A stretch of DNA of 26,567 nt, from the IMG/VR virus record IMGVR_UViG_3300032132_000038, positions 1-26,567 of that record, one strand, 5' to 3'. Position 1 is the stretch's first letter. Each line of letters starts with the position of its first letter. Position numbers and translations under genes: made by a program. This document shows, piece by piece, positions 8,990-17,210 of this stretch. Under the pieces are notes generated by a model, which worked only from the letters and a program-made list of their open reading frames with translations, made no database searches and was not told the DNA's origin. The DNA comes from a virus.

Positions 8990-9853
8990 ATGTCCTATAA
9001 TAAAAAACATAACAAAATTAAAAATACTGGGATTTTGTTTGAGTTGATAACTCGTCAAATAACTGTTGATGTGTTGAACAACGAAAAAAACAGTTCTTCG
9101 ATTAAAATTTTGAAGGAATATTTCAATTCTAAAACTGAATTGGGTAAAGAAAATGAACTTTATAAAATTTTATTGGAACAAAAGTACAAAAATTTAAAAC
9201 ATGCTGAAATATTAGTAGAGGCAGTAATTAAAAATCGAAGAAAATTATCAAATCGACGGCTGAAGAATGAGAAATATAATTTAATTAAAGTAATTAAAGA
9301 AAATTATGATTTAACCGCATTTTTTAATTCACGAATTCCTAATTATAAGGAATTGGCTTCAATTTATAATATATTTGAGGGAGAATCTTCCCGTAAAGAT
9401 TATGGAGCTGTCATAGAAACTGATAGCAAAGTTACTTTAATGGAAAATATTACCTCTCCTGGTCATACCAGAAAAAAATCAAAAACATCTTTTTCTAAAA
9501 ACGATGAAGATATCAGATTATTAACTTATCAATTATTAGTTGATAAATTCAATAAAAAATACAGTACTTTAAGTGAAGATCAAAAAGATTTATTGAGGGA
9601 ATATATCAATAATCTTTCTAATACTAATTCTTTAAAAGAATTCATAGCTGCTGAAGTTGTAAAAGTAAAAACTATCTTAAAATCACATTTACGTCAAGTT
9701 AATGATAAAATAACTAAAATTAAATTAACTGAAGCTATAACCCATACGGATACAGCAACTCAAGGTAAATATGTAAAAGATTCTCATGTTGTTGCTTTGA
9801 TGAGATACTATGAACTTATTAAGGAATTAGATAATGTCCACGAAGATAAATAG
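8990..9853 (+). CDS. Probable prohead core or head accessory protein (between genes 20 and 21)
   Basis: A 287-residue lysine- and asparagine-rich protein, largely helical, starting MSYNKKHNK with GGAG at 8980-8983 as ribosome site. The opening KNTGILFELITRQIT is followed by helices and a segment rich in basic residues around 155-165 (HTRKKSKTS). I do not recognise a characterised family. In T4 the genes between portal and protease (67 and 68) encode prohead core proteins, and this gene occupies that position with its partner at 9834. The core role is inferred from position. It overlaps the next gene by 20 bases. Confidence 0.8.
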   Translation: MSYNKKHNKIKNTGILFELITRQITVDVLNNEKNSSSIKILKEYFNSKTELGKENELYKILLEQKYKNLKHAEILVEAVIKNRRKLSNRRLKNEKYNLIKVIKENYDLTAFFNSRIPNYKELASIYNIFEGESSRKDYGAVIETDSKVTLMENITSPGHTRKKSKTSFSKNDEDIRLLTYQLLVDKFNKKYSTLSEDQKDLLREYINNLSNTNSLKEFIAAEVVKVKTILKSHLRQVNDKITKIKLTEAITHTDTATQGKYVKDSHVVALMRYYELIKELDNVHEDK

Positions 9854-10250
9854 AGGTCGATTTTTAGAATTACTTCGTACTTTAATTAAAAAAGAAATCG
9901 AAGAAGCATCTACTACAGCTTCCGCGGGTGTAGACTATGGTGGAAGTGGAACTTATGATACGCCATATTGGGGTGCAGGTAAGGGCAAGGACAGAAGAAA
10001 GTCAATTGCAAGCGGAAGTGGATATCAAGAGGTATCTGAAGATACTAAAGATAAAATAAAAGCTAAAAAACTTGAAAGGGCATTGGGTACTATAGAAGGA
10101 AGATATCGTAAGGCAATGTATCAGTTGAGTGATAGATTACAGGCCGATCCTAAAAACCATAGATTACAAACTCAATTAGTAAGTTCATATACAAAACATG
10201 TAACGGCCTTTATGAGAGATATGGTTAAAATAACAAAAAGGGTGAAATAA
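9834..10250 (+). CDS. Small head protein, possible prohead core component
   Basis: A 138-residue basic protein. The N-terminus (LLRTLIKKEIEEAST) resembles the short helical leader followed by hydrophobic-x-Glu that gp21-type proteases cut in T4 core proteins; IEE|A would fit. A glycine/serine-rich linker (about 30-60, GVDYGGSGTYDTPYWG) leads to a basic helical C-terminal half. AAGGA at 9821-9825 precedes the ATG, which lies inside the end of the previous gene. The stop overlaps the protease start (TAATG). Role inferred from position, matching T4 genes 67/68. Confidence 0.8.
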   Translation: MSTKINRGRFLELLRTLIKKEIEEASTTASAGVDYGGSGTYDTPYWGAGKGKDRRKSIASGSGYQEVSEDTKDKIKAKKLERALGTIEGRYRKAMYQLSDRLQADPKNHRLQTQLVSSYTKHVTAFMRDMVKITKRVK

Positions 10251-10867
10251 TGAGACAATTAATTGTAGATTACATACCATTTGATATATCAAAACATCAA
10301 GTTACCGAGTCCATGAAAGAAAATAATGGAAAATTGGTTGTCAAAGGTGTATTACAAAGGGCAGATGCAAAAAATCAAAATGGTAGAGTGTATCCAAGAG
10401 AAATTTTAACAAGAGAAGCAAAGAATTATAATGAAAATTTTATAAAACAATCTCGAGCTATGGGAGAATTAGACCATCCAGATAGTTCAGTAGTGAATTT
10501 ACAAAATGTATCTCATAATGTTACTGAAATGCATTTTGAAGGTTTAAATTTGTTAGGTACTGTAGAGATTTTAACCACACCTGCAGGTAAGATTTTAAGA
10601 GAATTATTTAAAAATGGAATAAAACTCGGTATCAGTTCTCGTGGAATGGGTTCAGTAGAGACAGTAGAAGGTGATGATGGAAAACAACCAATGATGAAAG
10701 TTGGAAATGATTTTGAGTTGATAGCATTTGACTTTGTATCTAATCCATCTACACACGGAGCATTTATGCATCCTATAAGTGAGGGTGTAGATAGAACACA
10801 AGGTAGAAGTTGTGGTACATATTGTAAAGCAGAGGAATTAATTAATCAAATTATTCGAGGAGAATAA
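10250..10867 (+). CDS. 21: Prohead core protease, gp21-like (peptidase family S77)
   Basis: This serine protease sits in the prohead core and, after assembly, cleaves scaffold, capsid protein N-termini and internal proteins after (Leu/Ile)-x-Glu. The 205 residues carry the family motifs: ADAKNQNGRVYP (39-49), GELDHP with catalytic His76, GISSRGMGSV with Ser129/130, and IAFDFVSNPS with Asp161. ISEG at 176-179 near the C-terminus fits its own cleavage rule and may be a self-processing site. The start overlaps the previous stop (TAATG), with an AGGGTG sequence just upstream. Many candidate substrates are encoded immediately downstream. Confidence 0.95.
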   Translation: MRQLIVDYIPFDISKHQVTESMKENNGKLVVKGVLQRADAKNQNGRVYPREILTREAKNYNENFIKQSRAMGELDHPDSSVVNLQNVSHNVTEMHFEGLNLLGTVEILTTPAGKILRELFKNGIKLGISSRGMGSVETVEGDDGKQPMMKVGNDFELIAFDFVSNPSTHGAFMHPISEGVDRTQGRSCGTYCKAEELINQIIRGE

Positions 10868-10868
10868 A

Positions 10869-11048
10869 ATGGCATCGTTAGAAGATATGTATAATAGTGG
10901 TGGTGGTGGCGGAGGTGGAAGTAAATCATCCACAAACAAGACAGGTAAAACATCGAAAAAAACTGCAACCAAATATGGTGGTGGTGAAAATGGATTAGAA
11001 ACATATATAATTCCACCTATTAAAGTACGGAAAGGATTTAGATCATAA
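10869..11048 (+). CDS. Small glycine-rich basic protein (59 residues)
   Basis: A 59-codon frame starting at the ATG two bases after the gp21 stop and ending in a TAA that overlaps the next ATG (TAATG at 11046-11050). The GAGGAGAA at the end of gp21 (10857-10864) is a good ribosome site. The product begins MASLEDMYNSGGGGGGGS, then a Ser/Thr/Lys-rich stretch, and ends with IIPPIKVRKGF. It is easily missed because of its length, but perfect packing between its neighbours supports it. No family is recognised. A small internal head or DNA-binding peptide is possible. Confidence 0.78.
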   Translation: MASLEDMYNSGGGGGGGSKSSTNKTGKTSKKTATKYGGGENGLETYIIPPIKVRKGFRS

Positions 11049-11449
11049 TGATTAATTTCAGGGAACAATATAAAAGAATTGGTGGAAAACAATTAAATGA
11101 AGATAGAGAAGATGATTTTGACGGCCAAAAAGCTATGGCGAAAAAACTAAGGCGTACGAAAATTAATGGATATGGATTTGAAGTTGATAGACAAGGAAAT
11201 GATAATTGGAGTTGGTATAATAAAAAAACTAAAAAACAATTTTATGCAACACCTTGGGAAACTTTAGCTGCTACAAGTCCAGGCGGAAGTGGCCCACAGG
11301 ATATAGTCGCAATTGAAGCTTATGATGAAAAGGGTGATGAGGATAGATCAATTCCTAATAAGGCACGGTACAAACATAGTGGTAATCTCAGAAGAGATTT
11401 AGCTAATTACCTTAAAATAGTAAAAACAGTAATAAGAAAATTAAAATAA
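11048..11449 (+). CDS. Small putative internal head protein
   Basis: A 133-residue basic protein. It starts MINFREQYKRIGGKQLNED, a short amphipathic leader that ends in L-N-E|D, which fits a gp21-type cleavage site. The body (about 25-130) contains NGYGFEVDRQGNDNWSWYNKK and a basic C-terminal helix (VKTVIRKLK). Both ends overlap neighbours as TAATG, and AAGGA lies about ten bases before the ATG. I do not recognise the fold. It is the first of a series of leader-bearing small proteins downstream of the protease, so the head-cargo role is inferred from context. Confidence 0.8.
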   Translation: MINFREQYKRIGGKQLNEDREDDFDGQKAMAKKLRRTKINGYGFEVDRQGNDNWSWYNKKTKKQFYATPWETLAATSPGGSGPQDIVAIEAYDEKGDEDRSIPNKARYKHSGNLRRDLANYLKIVKTVIRKLK

Positions 11450-14400
11450 TGCCTGCCAAGTCTAAATCCCAACAAAGATTCATGGGAATGGTTCACGCGG
11501 TACAAAAAGGTGAACTTTCACCATCAGATGTTTCTGATAAAGTGAAAGATGCAGCAGATCAAATGGACGATTCAGATGCTGAAGATTATGCATCTACTAA
11601 ACATGATGGTAAGCCAGAAAAGGTAGCTAAAGAAACTTTACGAAAAATACGAGATGCGATTCGTACTGAATTAGAAAGTTGTGGATATACACATACAGTA
11701 GATGGTGATAAATTAAAATCACCTGGTGGAACTGGACCTGAAGATAGAGAACATAAAGTAGATGAAGATGTAGATGAAGGATTTGGTAGTGAAGATACTT
11801 TAGATGCAAAAGGAATAAAAGAATTTGAACAATGGAGAAAAGATAACGCAGAACAGTTAGGATATACATTATCTGGAATTTCAGATGTAAAAGAAGCTGC
11901 AAAGAGAGATTATAAAGCAGAATACAAGAAATTTCAGTCATCTGATAAAGCAAAGAAATATAGAGCTGAGTTAAATCAGTATAATAGAAAAAAAGGTACA
12001 TATGGTAATGGTGATGGTAAAGATGCATCACATAAGGGAGGCAAAATTGTGGGATTTGAAACACAATCTAAAAATCGTGGAAGAGCTGAAAAAAGTCGTT
12101 TAAAACAAGAGCGTGCATCAGTTGGTGATGTTGGTTTAGGTTTTTTAATTGATCAGTTGATAAATTCAATGGAACATTATCAAGAAGGTGGTGGTGAACG
12201 AGCTTTTGCAAAACATATGAAAAAAGAATTAGATTTAAAACCACAAGATTCTAAAAAGATTTGGAAATTATATTGGAAATTAAATCCACGAAAAAGAATG
12301 AGAATGTGGCCCCAAGAATGGGAAAAAGTATTAAAAAGAATTGGTATAACAGAATCCATAAATGAAGCAGTACCGTCCTGGTACAAAGATGGTGCGAAAC
12401 TTGTTAAAAAAGTAATGAAAAAACATAGGATAAAACCAATTTCTGGAGGTGGGAGTATGTCTTCGTGGTCAAGTATAGCTAGAAAGATACGATCTGGACA
12501 AGAGTTTGCATATTCTATTAAACCAAATTATGAATTTGTAGAATTATATCGAGGTGATTTAGACCAAAAATCAAAGAAAATTGCTATATTAGCAAAAAAA
12601 ATAGTTAAAGATATTAAAAAGGCTGGTATGGGAGCTAGTTTTGATGGTGATTTTTCGATAAATTACAATTCACAAGATATTGCAGAATCCGTATCCATAA
12701 ATGAAAGTGCAGTTTCTTTTTGGCAAGATATGTTTCGTCCAGGCCCTATTCCAAAAAAATATATAACTCAGTTGATAAAGAAAAGGGGTGAGTTACCATC
12801 TAAAAAACACATCAAAGCAATTTATAGAAGTAATGGTAATCCAAGTTCAAGAGAATTAGCAAAATCTTGGAAACTATTAACAAAAGAAAAATATGTAAGA
12901 GCAGCAAGTGGAATGTGGAGATGGAATAAAGATTTTACTGGTTGGGAATCTGTAAATGAAACATGGTCAACTGGTTTAGAGAGATATAAAGTTACCTTAG
13001 AAAATGGTGAAGAAATAGATGTTAAAGTTAAAGAAGGTAAAGGTTTAGAAGGTTTAGAAGAATTATTAGGAAAAGAAGGTTTAAAATTTGAAAAAATTAC
13101 AAAAAAAGCATCTCGTCCTACTTTAACTGCAGAGTTCGTAAATGAATCTACAAAGAGACAATATCGTGATGTATATAGTAAGTATTATAAAACATACGAA
13201 GCTTTTGCAAGAGAAGTTATGAAGTTAGCCAAAAGTGTTACTAAGATAAGTGGTGATAGGACAGATGGAAGAATTATTTTAAAGAATTTTAAAAAACAAG
13301 TTATTCCATTTGCAGGCCTAATGAATAGTTGGTCAAAAGGACGTGAGAGTAATCCACATATAGATGAATCCGTAAATGAAGCAATTCCATCAGAGATTCC
13401 GAGAACAAAAATTCGTTTATTGAAAATGAATGCTAAATATTTAGCTGATGACCTTATGGATATGTACAAAGAACTCAATCAAAGAGACGTTGATTCAGAA
13501 TTAGTTGTACAACATTTAGATTATTTAAAAGATAAAGTAAAAATGATGAGAAAAAATGTGGGTTTACGAGAATCCGTAAATGAAGAAATTACACTACTTA
13601 CCGAAGGATATACTAATTATTGGAAACATACAGGAGATTTTACTCCACAAGAGTGGACTAAGATTGTTAGACTTGCAAAAACTGCAATTAAAAGAGCCAA
13701 ACGAGGTGGAATTGTAATACGAGATGGTTGGGGAAAAGGTAAACCTAAGATAGATAATAAACAAATATATCTAAATGGTGATGGAGAAAATGATTTAGAC
13801 CATGAAACTTTTTTACTTACTAAGAAAGCACAAAGAAATTCGGGATTTACTAAAACTAATAGAAAACCATATGATGCGGTAGTAGCAACAATTTTAGTTG
13901 GAATACAAAAGATAGCACCTGAGAAATTTAATGCACGAGCAGATGGTAAATTAAAAATCGGTGGAGTAAATAATTGGAAAAATGAATCCATAAATGAAGC
14001 TAGTATGAGTAGAGAAGCTAACAAAATAGTTAAAATATTTGCTCGTGATTATGATAAACTTGTTAAGAAAGAATTACCAAGCTCGGTAGAAAGAAATGAA
14101 ATATTTCAAGAACTTAGATATCTGATGAGTAAAATAGAGAATAAATATAAGAAATTGATTCGTCCACGTGAATCCGTAACTGAAGGTAGACGGGCAGTTC
14201 AAGCTTATAAGGAAATGGGTTCATCATTAACTACTGCTATTTATGGAATTAAAAATTTTAGAAAAATACTGGATGACGGCCCTTTTAATAAAAAATTCGG
14301 AATGGTTTCAGGACACTTATATAAATTTGAAATAGAGTTAGAGAAAAAATTACGATTATTACTTCCACAAATAAAAAAGATTTCTACAAATAAAATGTTA

Positions 14401-15396
14401 GAATCCGTAAAAGAAAGTGGTATTATGTATCGTGCTGGTGTAAAAAAATATGGTAAAGAAGGAATGAGGAAAATACAACAAGCCGCAGGTAAAAGAAAAT
14501 CACATGCAGAAATAGGTGCAATTAAAGACAAATATGAGAAAGATAAAAAAGAATCAGTAGATGAAGATATTGGTATAGATGTTTATTTAGGCGGTATTGT
14601 TAAGTCAATGAGAAAAGCAGGATTAAAACCTAAAACAGCCAAACAAATGAAACGTGGATTTAGTAAAAGTAGAGATAAGGTTGGATTTTTTATTGATGTA
14701 GAGCAAAGAGGTTTTGATAGAAAAGAAAAGTATACTTTACAACTTGAAGTTGATAAAAAGGGTGATTTATGGTATCTATCAGCACCGAAAGATATAAAAT
14801 TAGGAAAATGGGCAGATACCAATAAAATAGCTCGTGGATTTAAAGCATTGAATAAGATAAGAGGATTTGGTCAGAAAACACTTCAGAAAAAAGAATCCGT
14901 AAATGAAGGATTTAATAAATACCGTTTAGGTGGTTTACTTGATAGTAGATTGAAGAAAAGATTAGAGCGTACTATTAAAATTATAGGTGGTAAAGTAGAT
15001 GGAGTAGGAGATGATTATATTAAATTTAGAATTAGTTCTATGGATTTACAAAAATTACCTGCAGTTATTACAAAATTAGATCGAAATAAGAATGTATGGA
15101 TTGGTAATAAACGTAATAAAAATATTTGGGATAGAAAAAGACGTATAGATAAGTTAGAATTTGTAAATAAAAGATGTACTGTAAAAGAAGTATCTAAATG
15201 GTTAAAAACACTTGAAGAATTTAGATATAGAAAAGTTCGTCCCGTTGATGCACGACGAGTTGCTTCATTTGTGAATAGAGGAATGAATGAAGAAGATTTA
15301 CCAATAAGTTTACAAAAGAAATGGGAACATAGAAAATACGGTAGAGAGAAACATTTAGCTGTAAAATATTTAGAAATAATTACGAAAGAAAACTAA
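11449..15396 (+). CDS. 1315-residue putative head polyprotein with repeated gp21-type cleavage motifs
   Basis: The N-terminus MPAKSKSQQRFMGMVHA matches a short stand-alone phage family (DUF3008-like). The rest is a string of unrelated-looking basic segments separated by E-S-V/I-N-E-like motifs. Putative cuts fall after Glu306, 419, 504, 566, 644, 712, 850, 912, 989, 1039 and 1153, mostly followed by Ala, Ser, Thr or Gly. They would release pieces of about 113, 85, 62, 78, 68, 138, 62, 77, 50, 114 and 162 residues. Extra candidates are VDE|G at 108-111 and LTE|G at 717-720. These fit the hydrophobic-x-Glu rule of the T4 prohead protease, whose homologue is encoded just upstream. One segment contains the motif FTKTNRKPYDAVV. 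The gene is TAATG-linked at both ends. Polyprotein processing is inferred, not shown. Confidence 0.85.
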   Translation: MPAKSKSQQRFMGMVHAVQKGELSPSDVSDKVKDAADQMDDSDAEDYASTKHDGKPEKVAKETLRKIRDAIRTELESCGYTHTVDGDKLKSPGGTGPEDREHKVDEDVDEGFGSEDTLDAKGIKEFEQWRKDNAEQLGYTLSGISDVKEAAKRDYKAEYKKFQSSDKAKKYRAELNQYNRKKGTYGNGDGKDASHKGGKIVGFETQSKNRGRAEKSRLKQERASVGDVGLGFLIDQLINSMEHYQEGGGERAFAKHMKKELDLKPQDSKKIWKLYWKLNPRKRMRMWPQEWEKVLKRIGITESINEAVPSWYKDGAKLVKKVMKKHRIKPISGGGSMSSWSSIARKIRSGQEFAYSIKPNYEFVELYRGDLDQKSKKIAILAKKIVKDIKKAGMGASFDGDFSINYNSQDIAESVSINESAVSFWQDMFRPGPIPKKYITQLIKKRGELPSKKHIKAIYRSNGNPSSRELAKSWKLLTKEKYVRAASGMWRWNKDFTGWESVNETWSTGLERYKVTLENGEEIDVKVKEGKGLEGLEELLGKEGLKFEKITKKASRPTLTAEFVNESTKRQYRDVYSKYYKTYEAFAREVMKLAKSVTKISGDRTDGRIILKNFKKQVIPFAGLMNSWSKGRESNPHIDESVNEAIPSEIPRTKIRLLKMNAKYLADDLMDMYKELNQRDVDSELVVQHLDYLKDKVKMMRKNVGLRESVNEEITLLTEGYTNYWKHTGDFTPQEWTKIVRLAKTAIKRAKRGGIVIRDGWGKGKPKIDNKQIYLNGDGENDLDHETFLLTKKAQRNSGFTKTNRKPYDAVVATILVGIQKIAPEKFNARADGKLKIGGVNNWKNESINEASMSREANKIVKIFARDYDKLVKKELPSSVERNEIFQELRYLMSKIENKYKKLIRPRESVTEGRRAVQAYKEMGSSLTTAIYGIKNFRKILDDGPFNKKFGMVSGHLYKFEIELEKKLRLLLPQIKKISTNKMLESVKESGIMYRAGVKKYGKEGMRKIQQAAGKRKSHAEIGAIKDKYEKDKKESVDEDIGIDVYLGGIVKSMRKAGLKPKTAKQMKRGFSKSRDKVGFFIDVEQRGFDRKEKYTLQLEVDKKGDLWYLSAPKDIKLGKWADTNKIARGFKALNKIRGFGQKTLQKKESVNEGFNKYRLGGLLDSRLKKRLERTIKIIGGKVDGVGDDYIKFRISSMDLQKLPAVITKLDRNKNVWIGNKRNKNIWDRKRRIDKLEFVNKRCTVKEVSKWLKTLEEFRYRKVRPVDARRVASFVNRGMNEEDLPISLQKKWEHRKYGREKHLAVKYLEIITKEN
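12352..14907 (+). repeat. Eleven dispersed 15-base repeats encoding E-S-V-N-E-like linkers
   Basis: The consensus is GAATCCGTAAATGAA. First bases are at 12352, 12685, 12946, 13132, 13366, 13570, 13984, 14170, 14401, 14551 and 14893, all in the same reading frame. The copy at 12685 carries two extra codons (ESVSINE), 13132 encodes EFVNE, 14170 ESVTE, 14401 ESVKE and 14551 ESVDE. Eight of the ten serine codons are TCC, which is uncommon in the rest of this AT-rich gene. The spacing is 50-140 codons, so this is not a tandem repeat or a CRISPR array. Confidence 0.85.
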
Positions 15397-15722
15397 TGAT
15401 TAAGTTAATGGATTTATTAGAAGCAACCTCACCAGTTAAAATAGGAAGTGCTCTTCCTGGATCTGGTGGTAGACGGAAAGAAATAGAGATAGTTGTAGAT
15501 AAATCTATGGGTAAGTGGAAAATTGTTTATTTTAATATGGTAAGAAAATATGTTAGTGGAGTTGGACATTCACCTGATAGAATGATTAATTATGATGATA
15601 TATTTAAACTTTCTTCATCAGAAAAAAGAACCATACAAAAAATTATAAAGAATCCAGAAGATATAGCTTATATGGATGATGGAAATGTGAAACCCAAAGA
15701 AGTACTGAGAGCTTTAAAATGA
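15396..15722 (+). CDS. Small putative internal head protein with targeting-type leader
   Basis: A 108-residue basic protein beginning MIKLMDLLEATSP, a leader shared in outline with the next genes. L-L-E|A would be a prohead-protease-type cut after residue 9. The body (GGRRKEIEIVVDKSMGKW, then a helical part) looks like a small alpha/beta domain that I cannot assign. The start overlaps the polyprotein stop (TAATG), and the TGA overlaps the next ATG (ATGA). No clear Shine-Dalgarno is present, so coupling is likely. Confidence 0.8.
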   Translation: MIKLMDLLEATSPVKIGSALPGSGGRRKEIEIVVDKSMGKWKIVYFNMVRKYVSGVGHSPDRMINYDDIFKLSSSEKRTIQKIIKNPEDIAYMDDGNVKPKEVLRALK

Positions 15723-16123
15723 TTAAGTTAAAAGACCTTATAATTGAAGATATTTGTTGTGAGAATTGTGGCCACGGAGAACCTTGTTGTTCTATAAATG
15801 AGAGTATTAAGTTAGATACTAATCTTGGTGGAACTATCCAAATGGGTAAAATTTTTACTGGTCATGGAAAATCATTTGTAAAAGAAGAAGATTTAAATGA
15901 AGCAAAAGAAATAAAAAAATCAGATGTGGTTAGATTAGTAAAAATGGCAAAAAAAATTGATAAGGATTTAAATACACTTACTAAATTTTATAAAAAGAAA
16001 ATTTATAATGTGAATAATAATGTAGTATATAAAACTTGGTTATCTTTAGATAATGCAAGACGAGAATACTCTATAAAGGCTATGAGTGGTATTGAATTTT
16101 TACAAGATGAAGGTTGGGAATAA
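15719..16123 (+). CDS. Small putative internal head protein with cysteine cluster
   Basis: A 134-residue protein starting MIKLKDLIIEDICCENCGHG. The leader ends in I-I-E|D. Six cysteines lie within the first 25 residues in an arrangement (CCENCGHGEPCC) that could bind a metal. Two more protease-type motifs follow, SINE|S at about residues 26-30 and LNE|A at about 59-62. The C-terminal half is lysine-rich and helical. It overlaps the preceding stop as ATGA. If processed at all sites, the cysteine piece would be released from the basic domain. Function unknown. Confidence 0.8.
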   Translation: MIKLKDLIIEDICCENCGHGEPCCSINESIKLDTNLGGTIQMGKIFTGHGKSFVKEEDLNEAKEIKKSDVVRLVKMAKKIDKDLNTLTKFYKKKIYNVNNNVVYKTWLSLDNARREYSIKAMSGIEFLQDEGWE

Positions 16124-16126
16124 AAT

Positions 16127-16522
16127 ATGAACTATACTAAAAATATGTGGGATACTTGGAAAGACTTTAGATTAGATGAACAATCTGATGATTTGACGAA
16201 ATTATTCGAAGAATTTCAGAAGGCTGGTATAGAAGAGTTTTCGGTACATGGTAAATCATATTCAAATGCAGAAGCCGCTAAACACGTTCAACAAGATGTA
16301 AAAGAAATGGGCCAGATTTTTAATAAATCATCTCAAAGAGCCATTGCAATAATGTTAAGTGGTGTAAAAGGTGGTAAGTATGATGCTATGGATTTGATTC
16401 GTGGTATTAAACAAGGTGATATTCGTGATACAAGTAAAGGTGTTAGAGAGATGCTACAAGTATTATGGAGTAAAGTAGAAAAAAGATTTCGTAAATATTT
16501 AGGTGGTCGAAAAACCAGATAA
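16127..16522 (+). CDS. Small putative internal head protein
   Basis: A 131-residue protein starting MNYTKNMWDTWKDFRLDEQ, again a short helical leader with L-D-E|Q. The body is helical (LTKLFEEFQKAGIEEFSVHGK, then a motif-poor region) and ends in a strongly basic tail (KRFRKYLGGRKTR) that could contact DNA. The gene starts three bases after the previous stop and is followed by a 31-base gap with an ATATTTAT element. Not assigned to a family. Context suggests head cargo. Confidence 0.78.
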   Translation: MNYTKNMWDTWKDFRLDEQSDDLTKLFEEFQKAGIEEFSVHGKSYSNAEAAKHVQQDVKEMGQIFNKSSQRAIAIMLSGVKGGKYDAMDLIRGIKQGDIRDTSKGVREMLQVLWSKVEKRFRKYLGGRKTR

Positions 16523-16524
16523 CT

Positions 16525-16534
16525 TATATTTATA
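16525..16534 (+). promoter_or_regulatory. ATATTTAT element before the 16554 gene
   Basis: TATATTTATA lies in the short gap 16523-16553, 19 bases before the ATG and just ahead of an AGGAG ribosome site (16542-16546). It is identical to the elements at 8944 and 17761. A late promoter is the simplest reading. Confidence 0.4.
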
Positions 16535-16553
16535 TAGTAATAGGAGAATAATA

Positions 16554-17210
16554 ATGGCAAAATTAAAAGATTTAATAAAAGAAAACTTTTCACTTGTGGG
16601 TGGTTTGATTTCCGTACCAGCAATAAATCGTGGTAGTGGTGGAATAGGCCTCTCCGATATTGTAGAAGATATTTATGGTACTCAAGAGAAAGTTTCTGCT
16701 AAAGAAATAAAAGAAGCAATGAGTTCATTTTCTAAGATGGGTAATTTACTTCATAGAGAAGAAAACCTAAAAGAAATTGCAAGTAATCTTTCTGAAATTG
16801 CTACTAAAGCAAAAACATATACATTAAGTGAAACTGATGATTGGTTTGATAAAGTTACTGTAAATCGTAATATGAAGGAACTTACAACATTATCAAAATC
16901 TTTTGGTAAATTCGCTCAAGAAGCACAAGGTTTACAAGAAAGAATGAGTGCATTGTATGAAGATATGGGACATATTGTAGGTCGTTATTATGAAATGGAT
17001 GCTGAAGATCATGAACCTGGTCACGATGAAACTCATGATGATGAAACTTATGAAGGTAATTCAATTGAAGAAGGTGATTATGAAGAATTTTTTAAGAAAG
17101 CACTGGCAAAGTTTGGTGTAAGTTCTCCAGATGAATTAGATGATGAGAAGAAAAAAGACCTTTTTAATTATGTAGATAAAAATTATAAAGCAGAAAAAGA
17201 AACAGACTAA
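16554..17210 (+). CDS. Putative internal head protein with targeting-type leader
   Basis: A 218-residue protein starting MAKLKDLIKENFSLVGG. I chose the ATG at 16554 because AGGAG (16542-16546) precedes it and it restores the leader shared with neighbouring genes; a longer frame from 16503 would overlap the previous gene. I-K-E|N at 8-11 fits a protease cut. The middle is helical (about 45-150) and the C-terminal third is acidic with a His/Asp/Glu run (about 143-165). The TAA overlaps the next ATG (TAATG). Family not recognised. Confidence 0.82.
   Translation: MAKLKDLIKENFSLVGGLISVPAINRGSGGIGLSDIVEDIYGTQEKVSAKEIKEAMSSFSKMGNLLHREENLKEIASNLSEIATKAKTYTLSETDDWFDKVTVNRNMKELTTLSKSFGKFAQEAQGLQERMSALYEDMGHIVGRYYEMDAEDHEPGHDETHDDETYEGNSIEEGDYEEFFKKALAKFGVSSPDELDDEKKKDLFNYVDKNYKAEKETD

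Noticed and set aside
11627-12064. Open frame of 145 codons on the minus strand
   Set aside because: It lies wholly within the polyprotein gene, its product is a Leu/His/Tyr-rich low-complexity string, and AT-rich purine-biased coding on the plus strand produces such shadows. The same applies to the other minus-strand frames, such as 13617-14024 and 23977-24411.
16503-16553. Longer start for the 16554 gene (GTG-type start at 16503)
   Set aside because: It would overlap the preceding gene, lacks a ribosome site and hides the leader shared with neighbouring genes. AGGAG before 16554 decides the start.
16668-16677. GATATTTATG inside the 16554 gene as another promoter element
   Set aside because: It lies within codons for a D-I-Y segment and has no gene boundary near it. 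One such chance match is expected in AT-rich coding DNA.
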